Origin: Rhexocercosporidium sp. MPI-PUGE-AT-0058
Lineage: Eukaryota > Ascomycota > Leotiomycetes > Helotiales
Assembly: GCA_020746875.1 (NCBI GenBank)
Contig: JAGTJL010000022.1
Location: forward strand, 248,001-312,000
Length of the DNA stretch: 64,000 nucleotides
Direction: 5' to 3'
A program made the position numbers and the translations under genes. A model generated the notes under the pieces. It saw only the letters and a program-made list of their open reading frames with translations, ran no database searches and was not told where the DNA came from. Positions 9,498 through 22,600 of the stretch are shown here, piece after piece; the stretch's first letter is position 1, and every line of letters starts with the position of its first letter.

Positions 9498-11614
9498 TCA
9501 TGCAAACTCATCCTGCCACTTTAACAGTTGCTTCGTCAGATCCACAATCATCTCCTTACAAGAGAGGTCTTTAAAATCCCGCGATGACGATGCTTCCCCA
9601 GCCTCGCCATCTTTAGAGCCATTGCCACTTTCGCCATTTACTTTAATCATCGGTAGGCCGTCTGCCAGGCCTCGTATCATCTTCTCCGTCGCATCTCCTG
9701 TGGTGGGGGATATCGAATCTCCCAATTCGTACTCCGTCTGGGAGATAAAAGCGAGAATGGCTGTTACTCGCTTTTTCATATCCATCATGGTGACCTTGCT
9801 GTTGAGACTCTTGGATTTTCCAACTTTGCCTTCATGATTCGACGTTTTATTAGACACTGGATGTCCGATTTCGTCTGCTTTAGACACATCTCGGGATTGT
9901 GATCGGTTTGGAGACGGATCGTCGGTTTCTGGGACGTCTCGATCCTTGGTATACTGGTTCTTCCCAAGTTTCCCCTTTCGAGCATTTGGCGGCCTGCCGC
10001 CCTTTTTATGAGATACTGGAGGTGGGTTTGGCGGGGGAGTGTCAGGGGCAGCAGGTTGGGATGAGGGTGGTGGTGGATCTAGGGGTTGAGGAGCAACCTC
10101 TGTAGTCCTAGTCACAGAATTCCTGGTCGCAAGTGGAAGTTCCTCGGTAGGCTCCGAGTCTGAACTGGCAATCAGCATATTTGGCAACGATTTTACGACT
10201 CGAGAAAAACTGACCTTCAACTCTTCGACGCTCGGCGCGGCCTTTGCGCTTGTTTGCTGCTTCCTGCCTCGACTTCTCTCGTTCCTCTCTCAATTCCTTC
10301 TCTTTGTGATTGCGCGCTGCAGCGCCTCGAATCTTCTTTGCGCCAGATGGCTTCCCGTTAGTACCATCATCAGAGTCGGGTTGAGATTCGAGAGGTTGCG
10401 GTTCCCGAATTGGCGAAGGAGATGGCGAAGCTGATGCAGTTCGTTGCCGTTTTGGCCCTTCGGGTTTTCTGGACATGTCAACATTAAACTAACCTTCTAA
10501 AAATAAGACTGCTTACTCTTCACTGTCGCTCCGTCCGCGCTTCCCACGTCTCGTTGTTCCACCGTCGGTACTTTCACCACTCTTCTCTCCTTTACTAGCC
10601 TCGATAGCCCTTTGCAACTCAGCAGCCTCATCATATGCAGCATCTCTGCTGTTCATGGTCGACCTCCTCTTTGCGTTGCTTTGTAGGCTGGAAGATGGTC
10701 GACCACTTTTGCTGCCTCTGGGAGATCGTGTGCCATCCTTCGAGAAGGATGCTGCTCGAGAGGTCGTTCGGGATAAGGTTTGGTACAGAGGAAGGTAATG
10801 CGAATAGCGTTGCCTGCGTTCCATCATATTAGCGACTGTTTCGAAGTTTATGTATAAGTAGAGTTCATTGTGGGCATCAAAGGCATCTGAAGGAGCCCAG
10901 CCTTTTGAGATTGATCTGCGCCACGTTCTCGCATCGGGGGCTGATGGGCAAGTCGTTTGTATGACGAACGAATTGAGAGGTCGTGAACAATGGGATCGTC
11001 ACTTACCCATTGGAGGCAGTAAATATTTTGTGTAGGTCCTTTCGACACTCTTCACAGAAGTACTCCTCGGGACTTGTATCCTCGTTCATAATTCCCACGC
11101 AGCCACCATGTTGCCAGACCTTGCACATGTCGCATTGTAGAAAGAATCCGGCCAAGTCTTCTGTGACATCTGCCGATGTGATTATAGGTTCCTCTATTCC
11201 TTCCTTTATGCCAATTTTGCTATCCTCGTCGGCAATTTGAGGTGGGCCTGGGTATTCTTCGAAGCCGCAAATGCAACGAACGGCCTCATCATCTTCTCCC
11301 ACCTCCTCTGCGCCATTCGTAACCTCGGCCTGGACAGGTTGCGCTTTCGTAGATTTGAGCTGCTCTTCGCCCCGGCCGCGCTTTCGACGTGTTTGAATGG
11401 AATCCTCGACAGCACTCCTGACGCTGTCGTCCAGAGGTTCGGAGGACAATGAGCCCGAGGGCGTTGATTTGCGCGGCGATTCCGCTTTGTTATGTGATCG
11501 AGTGGCTCTTTCTGCGCGACCAGAGGAGTTGGAAGAAGTCGAAGAGTGTTGTGACGTCGATTGTAGAGGTTGGCTGGCTCGGGCAGCTCTGGAGGAACGC
11601 CTGGCTGTATCCAT
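9498..11614 (-). CDS. cti6: PHD-finger protein, Cti6-like subunit of the Rpd3L histone deacetylase complex
   Basis: Four exons, 11007-11614, 10517-10813, 10215-10468 and 9498-10159, give 606 residues. The ATG at 11614 starts MDTARRSSRAARASQ; the longer upstream frame has only a TTG. The N-terminus is basic and Ser-rich. The PHD finger spans about residues 125-195, beginning RCICGFEEYPG and continuing QCDMCKVWQHGGCVG and YFCEECR, a C4HC3 arrangement with a long insertion after the first Cys pair, as in Cti6. After it come the family motifs QRYSHYLPLY and RRSTMNSRDAAYDE, an RKPEGPKRQRT segment, a Pro-rich low-complexity region and a conserved tail, MKKRVTAILAFISQTE. In yeast Cti6 links Rpd3/Sin3 to chromatin by binding methylated H3K4. 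The fourth exon only stays in frame if the acceptor ttcag ending at 10160 is used. Confidence 0.85.
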
Positions 11615-11989
11615 TGTGCCAATAGACTGACTTGTAAACGTAACTAGTTCCAGTAGATTTGTGTTCTGACGCCCAATTGCCACGTCGAAAAGGTTGGGAG
11701 GCGGATGGTAGATCGAGTCGAGGGTTGAAGCAGCCAAGTGAAGAGCTTCCTTCAGTCGCGGATCGAAGGGCAGAAAGAGAGCGAGATTCAAAGCCGCTGC
11801 TTGATTCTTAAAGAGTTTTGCGGAAAGGCGCGATCAAAGAACGAGAGGCCGCAGACGTTGGAATGATCATGACTGCTGCTGTGAATGGTTCGTGAAGAAT
11901 GACGGGTGTGGGTGCGAGAACTCGAAAGAGCGAGAGAGAGTGAGGGGGATTTGGAGCTTTACTTCGCGGACAATTCTGCCACCGACCAG

Positions 11990-12022
<33 letters not shown>

Positions 12023-12886
12023 CCAAGCCAGGTTCACGTGCCCTCGCTGCTTTATTAATTCGAAGTGCCAAGACTGTCTCTGATTGGACGAGAGACACAG
12101 GGCAAGGCAATATTCGAGTGGAGACTGAGTTAGCACACACTGGACCAGCCTAAGCCCAAGATCCATCCACCTCATCCATCTTCATGAGCCAAACGAGTAC
12201 AGACCCTATTCGCACCAAACCACATCCCCTTACTACCAACACTGGCTGGCTTGTTGCTGCGGGCTTGATTAACTTCCATTGACGGCGTCCTTTCGAACAT
12301 TCTTTGGTTTCCCTTTTGTGATACCCGGTGGGTTTTGGCTGCTCACCTTTGGCCTGTTGTCCTCCTTCAACACACTGAGCAATCAGAGAGAGGTACGAAT
12401 CCTCCACAGCACATTCTGTCCAACCCAACCCTCCGAACCTGTGCACGGAATTAGTTCGAACCTCCACGGGGCCTCTTCACAGGAGCGTCCGCATACATCT
12501 GCTTGGAAGAAAGGGCTGGCGAGCAGGGGATTTGGCTGATTTGCTTCAGCAGGAATAGGAGAGTCTCTTGCACAGTCACTTTGGATTTCCTTTTTGGATT
12601 CGCCCTACAACGAAACGGTCAAATACACCCAGACACTGGTCAGTGTTGTAAGAGAGGAGGGGACAGACCTGTTGGCAGGAACACCTGCCATGTCTGCGTC
12701 TGTGATGGGTATGCTGCATTTCGCCGTTGGGCTCCTTGTCCCCCTATCCGCCACTTACTTTCTTTCAACAACGGCATATAATCTCCATATGCCCAGATGA
12801 CACCGCCATGTTTTGCTAGTACTTTGCATTGGCTGATTTGCCGTTTTCCACCCATTCTAGGTTACTCCCCCGAATCACCACGAGAC
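11615..12886. promoter_or_regulatory. Divergent intergenic region between cti6 and a conserved fungal gene
   Basis: No gene is supported. It serves two divergent promoters and contains a (CCAG)n run and a CACGTG core near 12035. A possible splice acceptor (cccattctag, ending at 12860) lies 26 bp before the next gene's ATG, so a 5' leader intron is possible there. Confidence 0.45.
11991..12017. repeat. (CCAG)n tetranucleotide repeat
   Basis: About six to seven head-to-tail CCAG units lie in the divergent promoter region. The reverse strand reads as repeated LAGW in an open frame, which is a by-product of the repeat. Confidence 0.9.
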
Positions 12887-14601
12887 ATGTCTCCAGATGC
12901 AAGCTCTCCATACCCCGATCGACCCATTCGGCCCCTACCCAAACGCCGTCTGCGTGAAAGACTCTCTCCAGATGTTGCCGACACGATCAAGTACCCTCCA
13001 GCACCTAAGACAACCACCCCCCTATTCTACCATCCGTACAACCCTCGAGAAGAAACTGGTGCGAATAGATTAGTAGAGTCGCAGCATCCGAGCGAGCGGG
13101 AGAGAGCCGATGAGATTGAGCGTAACTACATTTCGAGACGGCATGTGGAAGAGTTAGATAGTGAGGACGATGAGGCTGCGTATCGAAGCCGGATCTATTC
13201 GAGGCACTCAGCAGACAACACTGGTAGATCATTCCGCTACGTTCAGAAGCCAGACTCTAAGCACCCCAAACCTCATCCTCCTGGCTCTGCAGGATCTTCA
13301 GCAGATGGCTATGACTCCTTTGAAAATACAAACAACAAGAAGAAGAGAAAGATCCCCACTCCCGGAGATTCGAATCTGAACGGGGTTCATCTTTCAAGTG
13401 ATATCGCTGGTGCAGTTGGGCCAGAAGATCTGGGTGAAGACGTTGGGGTTGGAGCGTATCAAACGTCGGGTGGTGTCAGTAGCGGTAGCGGTCAAGGTAT
13501 TTCGGGTCCCGGGCGAGGAAGGTATGGTCGAGTGAGAAACGGAAGGAGCCCTCTGAGAACTTTGTCGGACACCTCGAGTAATTGGGGCAACGGAAGAACA
13601 GCCAAGCAAAGACAACCTCAATGGTCACCTTCAAGTAAGCCGCACCAATATTGAATACGAGAATGGAGTTCAGTTCGCTAACGCGGCCGCAAGCCGAATC
13701 GCCAGGAATCATCTCTAGATCAATTGCCAATGCAAACGCCGAGAAGAGTCCAATCACTCCCGCCCGAGGCCAAGAGAACGTCAGCCTCCTGGAGCAACAA
13801 GCTTCTAAGAAGTCAAGTCCCACCTCCGCCCAGTTCACTTTCACCTGCGATTCTCAAGTCCCCGGTACAGTTGCGTGGCCTGGCCCCAGCAGCTCAGCAG
13901 CCATGCACCCAGCTCCAGCAGCCGCTCGAATGAGCACGCATGGAACCCAAACAAGCCCCAACATGCCAGCTGGTCATACACCCAACCCGGTTTCACAGGC
14001 TAGACAAGGTCTGGCAGCTTCTCAGCACGCGCCCAATGCCCAGAAGCAAGCCCCAGCTCAAGAGCCCAAGAAGAAGAATCGCCGCCGAACAGGCAAGGAG
14101 TACCTGCTTGCAGCACGTCAACGTCGTCAGCAACAAGAGTTCCGGAACTTCCACCATCCTCCTGCTCCACAAGACATTTGGATCTGCGAGTTCTGCGAGT
14201 ATGAGCGTATCTTTGGCACACCACCCGAGGCTTTGATAAAGCAGTACGAGATCAAGGATAGGCGTGTGAGGAAGCAGGAGGCTGAGAGACGGAGATTGTT
14301 AGAGAAGGCAAAGATGAAGGGACGGAAGGGAAAGAAGGGAAATAAGGCCGCACCGAAGCCCTCTGCTGCTCCACAGGATCGACAAGCACAACACCAGCAG
14401 CCAGCTGCGATGAATCAAAGCCAAAGCCAGGGTACGCAGAGCGAGGAGTACTACGAGGATGAGTACGATGATGAATACGCCCAGGATGACCCTCCTCCAC
14501 CATCGCCTGTTGCGCCACCATCCGCTCGTCGAACTGAAGTCCAACCTGATCCAGGCAAGCCACCACTGTTAGGAGGAATCGACAATCGGATTGCGGCATA
14601 A
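12887..14601 (+). CDS. Conserved fungal protein of unknown function with a CxxC motif
   Basis: Two exons, 12887-13634 and 13694-14601, joined across a 59-bp intron (gtaagc donor, gcaag acceptor), give 551 residues. The ATG at 12887 begins MSPDASSPYPDRPIRPLPKR. The first half is hydrophilic, with RERLSPDVADTIKYPPAP, LFYHPYN and the basic stretch NNKKKRKIP, a possible nuclear localisation signal. Much of the middle is Ser/Gly/Pro-rich and probably disordered. The most structured part lies in the last third: KEYLLAARQRRQQQEF, then WICEFCEYERIFGTPPEALI, which has one CxxC pair, then a long basic helix (KQEAERRRLLEKAKMKGRKG). One CxxC is too few for a zinc site unless it dimerises or other residues help. 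I recognise it as a widely conserved fungal hypothetical but know no function. Confidence 0.75.
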
Positions 14602-15866
14602 TGAGAATGTCAAATACGGTTCTTCTTTCAACACTGCTTCTGGAAGCTAGGCTTGGACTTAGCATGTAGGCACATCCATTACAGCTCATATGACACGCAA
14701 ATGGGTTGAGCTAGCATCGCAAATTCAGTTCCCTTTCGACAGCCACACCTTTTTCCTTTTTCGATAATCACCTGCACAAGCATCGAGCGTTGACGCATTG
14801 CGGCGTATTCCCCACCGTCACCAGCACCAACTACCCTTCATTGTACCTCCCCCTTTTCATTCGCGTCGCACTCCCCTCATAAAGAATTGCATAAATGGTC
14901 TGGTGCTGGAAAAGGCCGACTCATGGTGTTCACTGGACTGGTCCTAGGTTAGTTACTGGGCGGCTTCGGCTTCTGCTTGGGAAGTTACCTATCTGGATTG
15001 TACTGTACATTCAATAGCTAGATTGATCAGGAACCACGTCACTGCATCACAACTTCTTCTTCTCCTCCTCAGACCATACCACATGCACGGTGAGATCATG
15101 ACGTGAGGCTCTTTCGTTATTACCGAACAGCGGCTGGCCCCTTATCCTCTTGCATCGGAGAATATCCATGGGGCCTGTCTAGCTCGTCATTTAGCGATGT
15201 CATGATAAACAATCTAACTTAGTGAAGCTGTCAGGTTAATCATCATATTAACCATCCTATATACCTCCGGTCTAGGCTGACGCGAACTAAGCTGGACTGG
15301 ATGGTCTTTCCCCCCCTGCAGTCATGCCCCTTCTCCAGTTATCGTGAACCAATATCACAGCTTATGGTTCTTCTTCCCTTCGCCAATTTCTTCTTCCTTG
15401 CTTCTACTTGTATGCTAAAAACTGTGCTAGGTGCTCTTTATGGCTTCTAATATAGTTGGTATCTGGGAAGTTTGGGCTAGGAAAATGAATTTAAAATAAA
15501 AACGGCTTTCCCTGAAATCACATACCTTTTTAAACTTGGATCCTTCATTGATGATAGGACAGACGTAGGTGCCAAGTCAAGTCACGGATGAGTTTCGTAA
15601 GTTTACGGGAAATGTATAAGAAGTATGTTCCTAGTACGTAGAACTACTACAGTGGGTCATAGAACTGTCTCCCCCTCGATCATGTAAACGTTCAGAGAAA
15701 ATCTGTAACTCTACACGCCAGTTTCGAAACCTCTTCCCCTTAGTAGGTAGGTTTTCCTTCCGCAAGTGTTTATTCCCCGTCGAACTGAACAACTTACATC
15801 GCTAAAATAATCTTCTCCCACTCTTATGCTGCTCTACTCACTCTGGCTATTCATAGCTATTCTCCT
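14602..15866. other. Intergenic region, convergent
   Basis: No gene is supported. Flanking genes point inward, so it should hold two transcript ends. One copy of TACTGTAC lies at 15001-15008. Confidence 0.4.
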
Positions 15867-16635
15867 CTACCTCCCCCTTTTCCGCTCCTCTGCCCTCTTC
15901 AGCGCCATCTTAGCAGGCTTGCTCAAGCGTCTAGTAGACCTATCATCTCGATCCCCATCACCACTCTCGCCCCCCTCACCACCCTCACCCTCAGCCATCA
16001 CCCTCCCCCTCCCAGGAAAAATATGCACCTCATCCTTCTGTACCCACAAATCCACCACCTCCTGCGTCAACTCCAGCAGACCTCCCAAGTCCTCTCTTCG
16101 AACCCTTGCAATCTCCTCTAAATTAGCACTGCTGCAGAGAGCTAGCCGCTGAGGAAGACTTAGATCCGCTCCCGTGATCCTGGAGGAGAATTTCTTGGTC
16201 GTCTTCTGCAGTTCCTCGCAGTCTCGAATCTGCTTCGTTTCTTGTCCTGGGGTTCTATTCAGGCGTGTGAGCAAGGCGACGTCGAGTTCGTATATCGCGC
16301 GGTCAAGGGCTGTGACGAGTGAGGCGCGTAGGTCTATGAGTTCTTGGATCTGAAAAGTTGCGTCAATTTCAAGGAAGGTGGAAGCTAGAAGCTAGAAGGT
16401 AGATGCGTAGATTAAGTGAGTGACTGCGTGGGGGTTTATATCGTTACGGAGGGAATGGATGAAGTAGGATGGGCGAGGAGAAGCTGGAGATATGTAAGCG
16501 TACTGTCTTGTCTTCTAGTCTTTCCTTGAGCCTCTGTCGGTTTTGCGATATGTTTAATGCTGTAGTGGTGGCTCCTACTACTGATGCAACTGCCGGACCC
16601 AATGCTCCTATGATGGTTGCCTCGATTTCATCCAT
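15867..16635 (-). CDS. Hypothetical small fungal protein, two exons
   Basis: The predicted exons 16504-16635 and 15867-16349 are joined across a 154-bp intron (gtacgc donor, cttttcag acceptor) and encode 204 residues. The splice removes the stops between two open frames that together read sensibly. The N-terminus MDEIEATIIGALGPAVASVV contains a mildly hydrophobic helix, followed by charged helical sequence (QNRQRLKERLEDK and IQELIDLRASLVTALDRAIY) that could form coiled coil. The middle part has LLELTQEVVDLWVQKDEV, and the C-terminus is a Gly/Glu-rich then Arg/Lys-rich low-complexity tail. No family was recognised. The intron is longer than its neighbours', so the model is moderate. Confidence 0.5.
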
Positions 16636-17752
16636 CTCCTAAGCGGTTTTATAGATTGACCTTTGGCTTCAGGATAAATGGATGTTGAGATATTGAGAAA
16701 ATGAGAAGTTGAGCGATCTGGCGTACCGGAGAAGGGAAATCGCAGATGGGCTTGAACTCAGAGATTGCGCTCCTTATATGCTATGCCGTTGTGGATGGGC
16801 TGGCATCGATCGGGCAGTAATGCAGATGTCAGCCCTCCTTCATGATATCATGTGTGCAATGAAGTGCAGCTGGTCGCAAGGCTGGCCAACTAGAGAAGAG
16901 AAACTGAAGGAGGTGCAACATGTACAGTCGGAGAAAAACTATTCTTCTTCCAAAAAATGACCGGGTATTCCGCATCTTAGGTGCTTTGGGAGTGAGCTTT
17001 TTCCTCCTACGATGGTGTGGTGTCGTCGGTAGGTAACATGAGAGAAGGCCCGTTCACGTGATGTTTACTTCTGTACTTCACGGAAGCAGGAAGCAGAAGG
17101 ATGCATTGATTTCAATGAATCATACCTACCTTTGATCGAAATCTGATGTGACAAATTTAATCATTGGAGATGGTCGTTAAATTTTTTTGCTATAGAAAAT
17201 AAGACAGAGTAGCTAAGTGACTAACTGACTTGTAACGTCATTTCAACAAGCGAAAGATGAATTTTAGAGTTCCTGAGGGGACCGAAACGACATTATCAGA
17301 TAATCTTAGAGAACGATGTATTTACAGTCGAGTGTGCAATTTGGAGGAGAGATCTAAGGCACAATATAAGTGCTTAGACACGACTCATGGGTCAGAGAGT
17401 GTATGTCCAGCTTTCTTTCTGATCTACCGAAGTACAAGCACAGGTCCGACAATCCATGATATCCGTATCCTCTTTTGAGAATGTCCGATTTCGGAAGAAC
17501 ATTGATTGATATAGTTCAACTTGAATACAACATACCAATGCTACATGAAGAACCTCAAACACATGCTTTCAGGTAGTCTGGCAGATTCCATCTGCATCGT
17601 CGAGCACCAACCCGCTTTCGCTCCTTTTCCTTTACTTTCTAGACCACGCACTAGAATGGAGCTTGATATCGACGAACACAGATCCAAGACGCCAAATATC
17701 GAATTCCTAACCACTGCCACTTGCTTTTTCCCTGAATCATCCTTCGGGCTGC
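16636..17752. other. Intergenic region
   Basis: No gene is supported. The stretch around 17100-17260 is AT-rich, and a CACGTG core lies near 17055. Open frames at 16709-16960 and 17257-17478 have no recognisable family features. Confidence 0.4.
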
Positions 17753-18629
17753 CTAATCAACGATCTGCGCCCCTTCAACAGAAACCTCCCATTTCTCGGC
17801 CCTTCTCCAGAAAGTCTCTACAGCTGGCTTTGGCAAGCCAACACCTTTTGCGAAAAGTCCGCCTTTGACGTATGCTACCTCTGGCTCCTTCTCGGTTACC
17901 GAGTAGACAGCTCTGTGTTGTTGATTAGTAGTTAACTTCAAGATCACGAACCAAAACCAGAATCCAGAATCCGGATCCTTAGAACCGTAAATAAACAGTT
18001 CTTCCCTTCAAAGCCCGCCACTGGCCAAGAAAAAAAGGGAAAGGAAGAAAAGGACATAAAGAGAGGCAATAGGTTGTTTCAAAGAGGAAGGAGAAGAACA
18101 AACTCACGAGCCGCACTCCCCACAAAACCAGCGATTCAACAGATTCCCACTAGTAGTCTCATAATCCTTATATAACTTCGGCTCTCCAACAATCGTCAAG
18201 TGTTTCGTCGGCATCACGACGAACGACGAATACCTGCCAAAAAAGTCCACATCAGCTCGACTTGACCTAGCTTAACTCAACTTCCCAAGTCCCTCTTCTC
18301 TTTGCTGCACCAAAAGCGAGACAATAGATATCAAATTTAGACAGGAAAGAGAGAAGTTTGATGACTGCTAGTAAACATCTGAGGGGGATAGAGGAAGGCA
18401 AGAAAGTAGATAGGAGGACTTACATCCCACCACTCGAAGCCCGACAGTTCAAACAGTGGCACAGAACACTATAGGCTGGGAATTTGGCTTTCGGGAACTC
18501 AACGCCTGCTTTTCCGCAATTGCAGAGGCCTTTGATGAGTTCTTCTCCTGTCACTCCTCCTCCTTCTCCTTCTCTTGCTGCTGTCGATGCTGTCGGTGCC
18601 TGTGCTAATTCAAGTCCTGTGCCTGCCAT
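17753..18629 (-). CDS. GFA/CENP-V family zinc protein
   Basis: Three exons, 18424-18629, 18108-18233 and 17753-17912, give 163 residues, a typical size for a single GFA domain. The ATG at 18629 starts MAGTGLELAQAP; the upstream extension of the frame lacks the family pattern. Zinc ligands are visible as CNC (Cys36, Cys38), CHCLNC (Cys57, Cys59, Cys62) and CGEC (Cys106, Cys109), the C-x-C, C-x-C-x2-C, C-x2-C series of this fold. The segment YSSFVVMPTKHLTIVGEPKL is the usual beta stretch after the second cluster. The name comes from glutathione-dependent formaldehyde-activating enzymes, but most fungal members have no demonstrated activity, so the reaction should be left open. Confidence 0.85.
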
Positions 18630-19640
18630 CCTTCCCAACCTTTCTGTCTTCCTAACCTCGCCTCTCCCTATCAATTCTCGCCCCTTCCAAAAACGGAAAA
18701 ATCTAGAATAAATGATGTAGAAATAATACGACAATCTCAACCCGAGTGTACAAAATCCAGAATTATAACAAGAAGACTTCTTTTTCGGCTATAACTTGAA
18801 AGACAGATAAATCAAGAGCGAGGTAGGTCTTCATATACCAATTCAATGACCTGCACAACCCCCCTGCACCCTGCACCCCGTACCTCATACCTGTTACGAT
18901 CCTCCATATTACGTAGAATGTTCGGATGTACTTGCTTATTGAGCCCTCTTGAGAATATAACACATCATAACACACCGTATATCCGAATGGGGATGTCGTG
19001 AGATGCCACTCACACCAAGCCGGTGATAGGAGATAAAAGCTTAATCCGAAGGCGCCAATGGGGCGTGTGTAGAGGTGTACAGACTGTACAATAGGTGTGG
19101 ACCGTTTGGAGGCTTTTAGTGGCTCTTGGTCGGAGTTAGGAGGCAGAGGGGGTGCAGTGTGGGACAGCAAGGGTTGATGGGAGGAATGACTTTGAATGCA
19201 TTGAGTCATATTTTAGTTACGAGGGGGAAAATGGTGGGGAAGACTACGGAATTTCATTGATATGTATCATCTACTCAACATCAAAGTATCTACCTACCTT
19301 TGTTTCTGCCTGGTCGCCCAAAGCCTATCTTCGTCTCAATCTCGAAATTTTCGTTCCTTGCTTGCCGTGCCTGATTTCCTGATGTCCCGCTTTCATACGT
19401 TCATACTTTCGTTCTCGCCTTTACTCTTTCCTCTCCTCCTCGATCGTTCGAGCAAATTGCCGACCAGAAATGAAGTAAGAGAAAAGAGGGAGATATCCAC
19501 AAAATACCACACAGACGACGCTGAGGAGTGCCCACCACTTAAGAACGCCGGCCATGCAACACAACGCACGCTTACTTCACGACCTGACCCGTTTGAAATG
19601 CCCCTACCCCGGTTCACTGTCCCGCTTGTTATGTCCTAGA
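18630..19640. other. Intergenic region
   Basis: It holds the promoter of the GFA gene and the 3' side of the importin gene. No further gene is supported. Open frames of 125-148 codons on both strands look like chance frames, with no conserved motif or leader. Confidence 0.4.
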
Positions 19641-22600
19641 TCAAGGTGCTCCGTTTGTGACGGGGTTTTGCGTAGCTTGTGTCGCAGCGGCGACGGCTGC
19701 CGCGGCGTTGATCTCGGCTTGATTCACGACGCCTTGGACGATGATTTGTTCGTTGGGATTAAGTGTCGTTGTGAGGGATTCGTAGAGTTGTGGTTGTTCG
19801 TGTTGGAGTTCTAGAAAGAGTTAATGGGTGGCTTTAAGGCAAGCGAGGTGGTACTTACTCATGAGGGCGTCTCGGAAGAGTTGATATGGCTCAACCTTGT
19901 CTAGAGGGGTCTCTAAGAGACTCTCTTCTCCTAATTCATCATCTGAATCGTTGTCCTCGAGGTTCTGGAATTTTTGTGCCTGTGAGGTGTCAGTGACTGG
20001 AAAAGAAACATGTGACGACAACATACCTCTTCGTTTAGGAACTCAAGATAAGCAGTACTCTCATCTTTTCCATCGGGTTCATCTTCTGGCTCAGTTTCGT
20101 CATTCCAAGCAGTATCATCGCCAGCCCACTCATCGTCCTCGTCGTCGTCGTAGGCATCGCCATCCACTGGGTAGTCCTCCTTGAGAGCTTCCTCGCGGTC
20201 TTCAAACATTAGTAAAAGACCAGATAAATTTTTGATTGAGACTTACTCTTCGTAGCTGCTGGAAGCGTCTGGAATAGTCGCACGATACCCTGAGTAATAT
20301 TAGCAACTGGAGTTGTTTTTCAGGTCGACAATACATACCTGAAGTAATCTTGGCCATCCTTGTTGAACACTGGTAGGGACCTGATCGGCGTTGAGTGTGA
20401 GCAATGCCACAATAGCGGCAATCGATAGCTTCTTGTCATGGACTCTGGTAAAGCTGTCGATGTTTGAAAACCACAAGCTAAAGAACTTATTTGTCCATCC
20501 ATTTGACTCCAAAATATGAATAGCCAAAACCTGGGAAATCATGTTAGAGCGAACATACACTATGGATGAAGCATAGGCACGTACTGGGTTGTAGTAAATG
20601 GCATTGATGACCATTTCCATCAGATGGATTTTGTATGATTTGACCTTGACCTCGGCATTTGTCAAAGTGCGCATTGCAATTCCGATCTAAAATATATTAG
20701 CGCATGAATTGTAGCAGGACCGGTGCAACTCACGAAGTGCTGAACGTATTGATCCGCATGACCACGAAGACTTAACATGATGCCTTCAGCAAGCTTGCAA
20801 GCACATATTCTGTCAACTCCACCAACCTTCTCATCCCCAAACATGTCCTGTACCATACCGAATAATGCATCGAGGTACGAAGGAGTCTGGACCAGGTGTG
20901 CAGCGCCATACTGGACGAAGTTGTCTAGCGCTGGGAGCATATCCTCGAGGTAAAGCTCGGCACCAGCCTTGAATGTAGCGTGAATGAGCTCAAATGCTTG
21001 CCACATCGTTGCAGAAATCGACTTCGCAGCAAATGTGCAGCTATCGATAATCTCAAAGACCTCGTTGTACAGATCTTCTCTGAATTAGTTATTTCACGTT
21101 GAAGAGGATGCTGACAACTTACCATAAAGCTTATTCTCCAAAGTAACCTTGATCACTGGCATCAAAATTGCCTCCATGTGAAGCAGAACGTCTGGTGAGG
21201 CCTCGAGAGTCAGGATCAAAGTGCCGATTGTTTGCAAGACGCCCAAAGCGGTGATGCTCTTATCATCCAAGTAATCTCCGTAGCCTTCATCGTCATCCCG
21301 CTTGTCGTTCTTCTCTAGGAGCTCTCTGACAATTCGCAGGTATGTATCTCGCAATTGCTCACTCAGTGCAACAGCAAATGGAGTCAATTCGGTGGCAAAA
21401 ACCTCAACAAAGTCCTCCATAACATTTGACAAAGCATCAACGTCGACTTCGTTTGCGAGCTTGAGAAGTTGTTGCATGATTTGAGGGATATTTTGTTGCA
21501 TGTTTGTGCGGATGATGTCGTGTCTGATGAGAGGTTGAAGTGCAAGAGCAGCCTCTACACGGACTGGAAGATCTGGGTCTGCCATACATTCTAGGATGTT
21601 ACGGTAAATGAGGAGGAGGTTGTTGGTATCCTTGAAATCAAGCTGCTCAAACTTCTCTACAGTATCACAAGCTCTGGCACGGAGATATCCTTGGGAGCTT
21701 CGGAAGTCTGGGAACACAAATCGAACGAGGAAGTATTCCACCTGCTCAGCGATTGGACTCTTCTTTCCCAAGATGACGCTGGATAGGGTTCCAATCATGC
21801 GTAGAGCACCTTCCTTTGCGATGTGATCCTTGCTGGCATCTGGTGCCTCCTCATATGCGCTGACAATCGTGTTCACGAAAGCCAAGATGGTAAACGTATG
21901 CTTTCTTCGGACCTTAGTGAGAGTAACCAAGAAGTTTGTGGCAGCAATGTCTGGCGCAGAGACCTCTTCGTAAAAATTGAGCTTGTGGTGGAGATACTCT
22001 TCTGGATCCGACTCAAACTTCTCGATATCGTCCTCGGTTAGACACATAACAGGGAAGAGGAAATGGGTGACGAGGGTATCGAGATGTGGTTTGAGATGGG
22101 TCCACATTTGCTTTGGTCGGATGCATTCGTCTAAGAAAACGAGTGTGTATGATAGACACGGTCTGCTGAGCCAAGTGGTTTTGGCTACCCATTGTTCGAT
22201 TTGTATGAGGTATCCCTTGAGGATTTCGGGAGCGAAGTTGGCTGTGAAGTTCTTCGCGAATTCGGTGTAGTCGTCTCCGTTGCCTTTTTGTAACGAGGAT
22301 GGATTGCCATAGCTGCAGGAGATCAGTATTCGGCTCTGAAATGAAACAAAAGAAACACATACCGAACAAAGAGACGGTTGAGGTTGAAGTATGCCCATTT
22401 CTTAGCCTTCCACCAGTGGTTTGCCTCACGCTCAGTCAAATCTTCTGGCAGAGCAGACGCTGGAGCAGCTTTTGCTACAGTTCCGAGGAAGACCTCCAGC
22501 CATCCAATCACCACAGACTGTTCTCTCAAGGAAGCCGCCAGCTCGAACTAATTTTGTCAGCACTTCTACTCTTTGGTCACTAGGATTCCTCAAACGTACG

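Noticed and set aside
11867..12175. Reverse-strand frames with repeated LAGW
   Set aside because: They result from the CCAG repeat in a promoter region.
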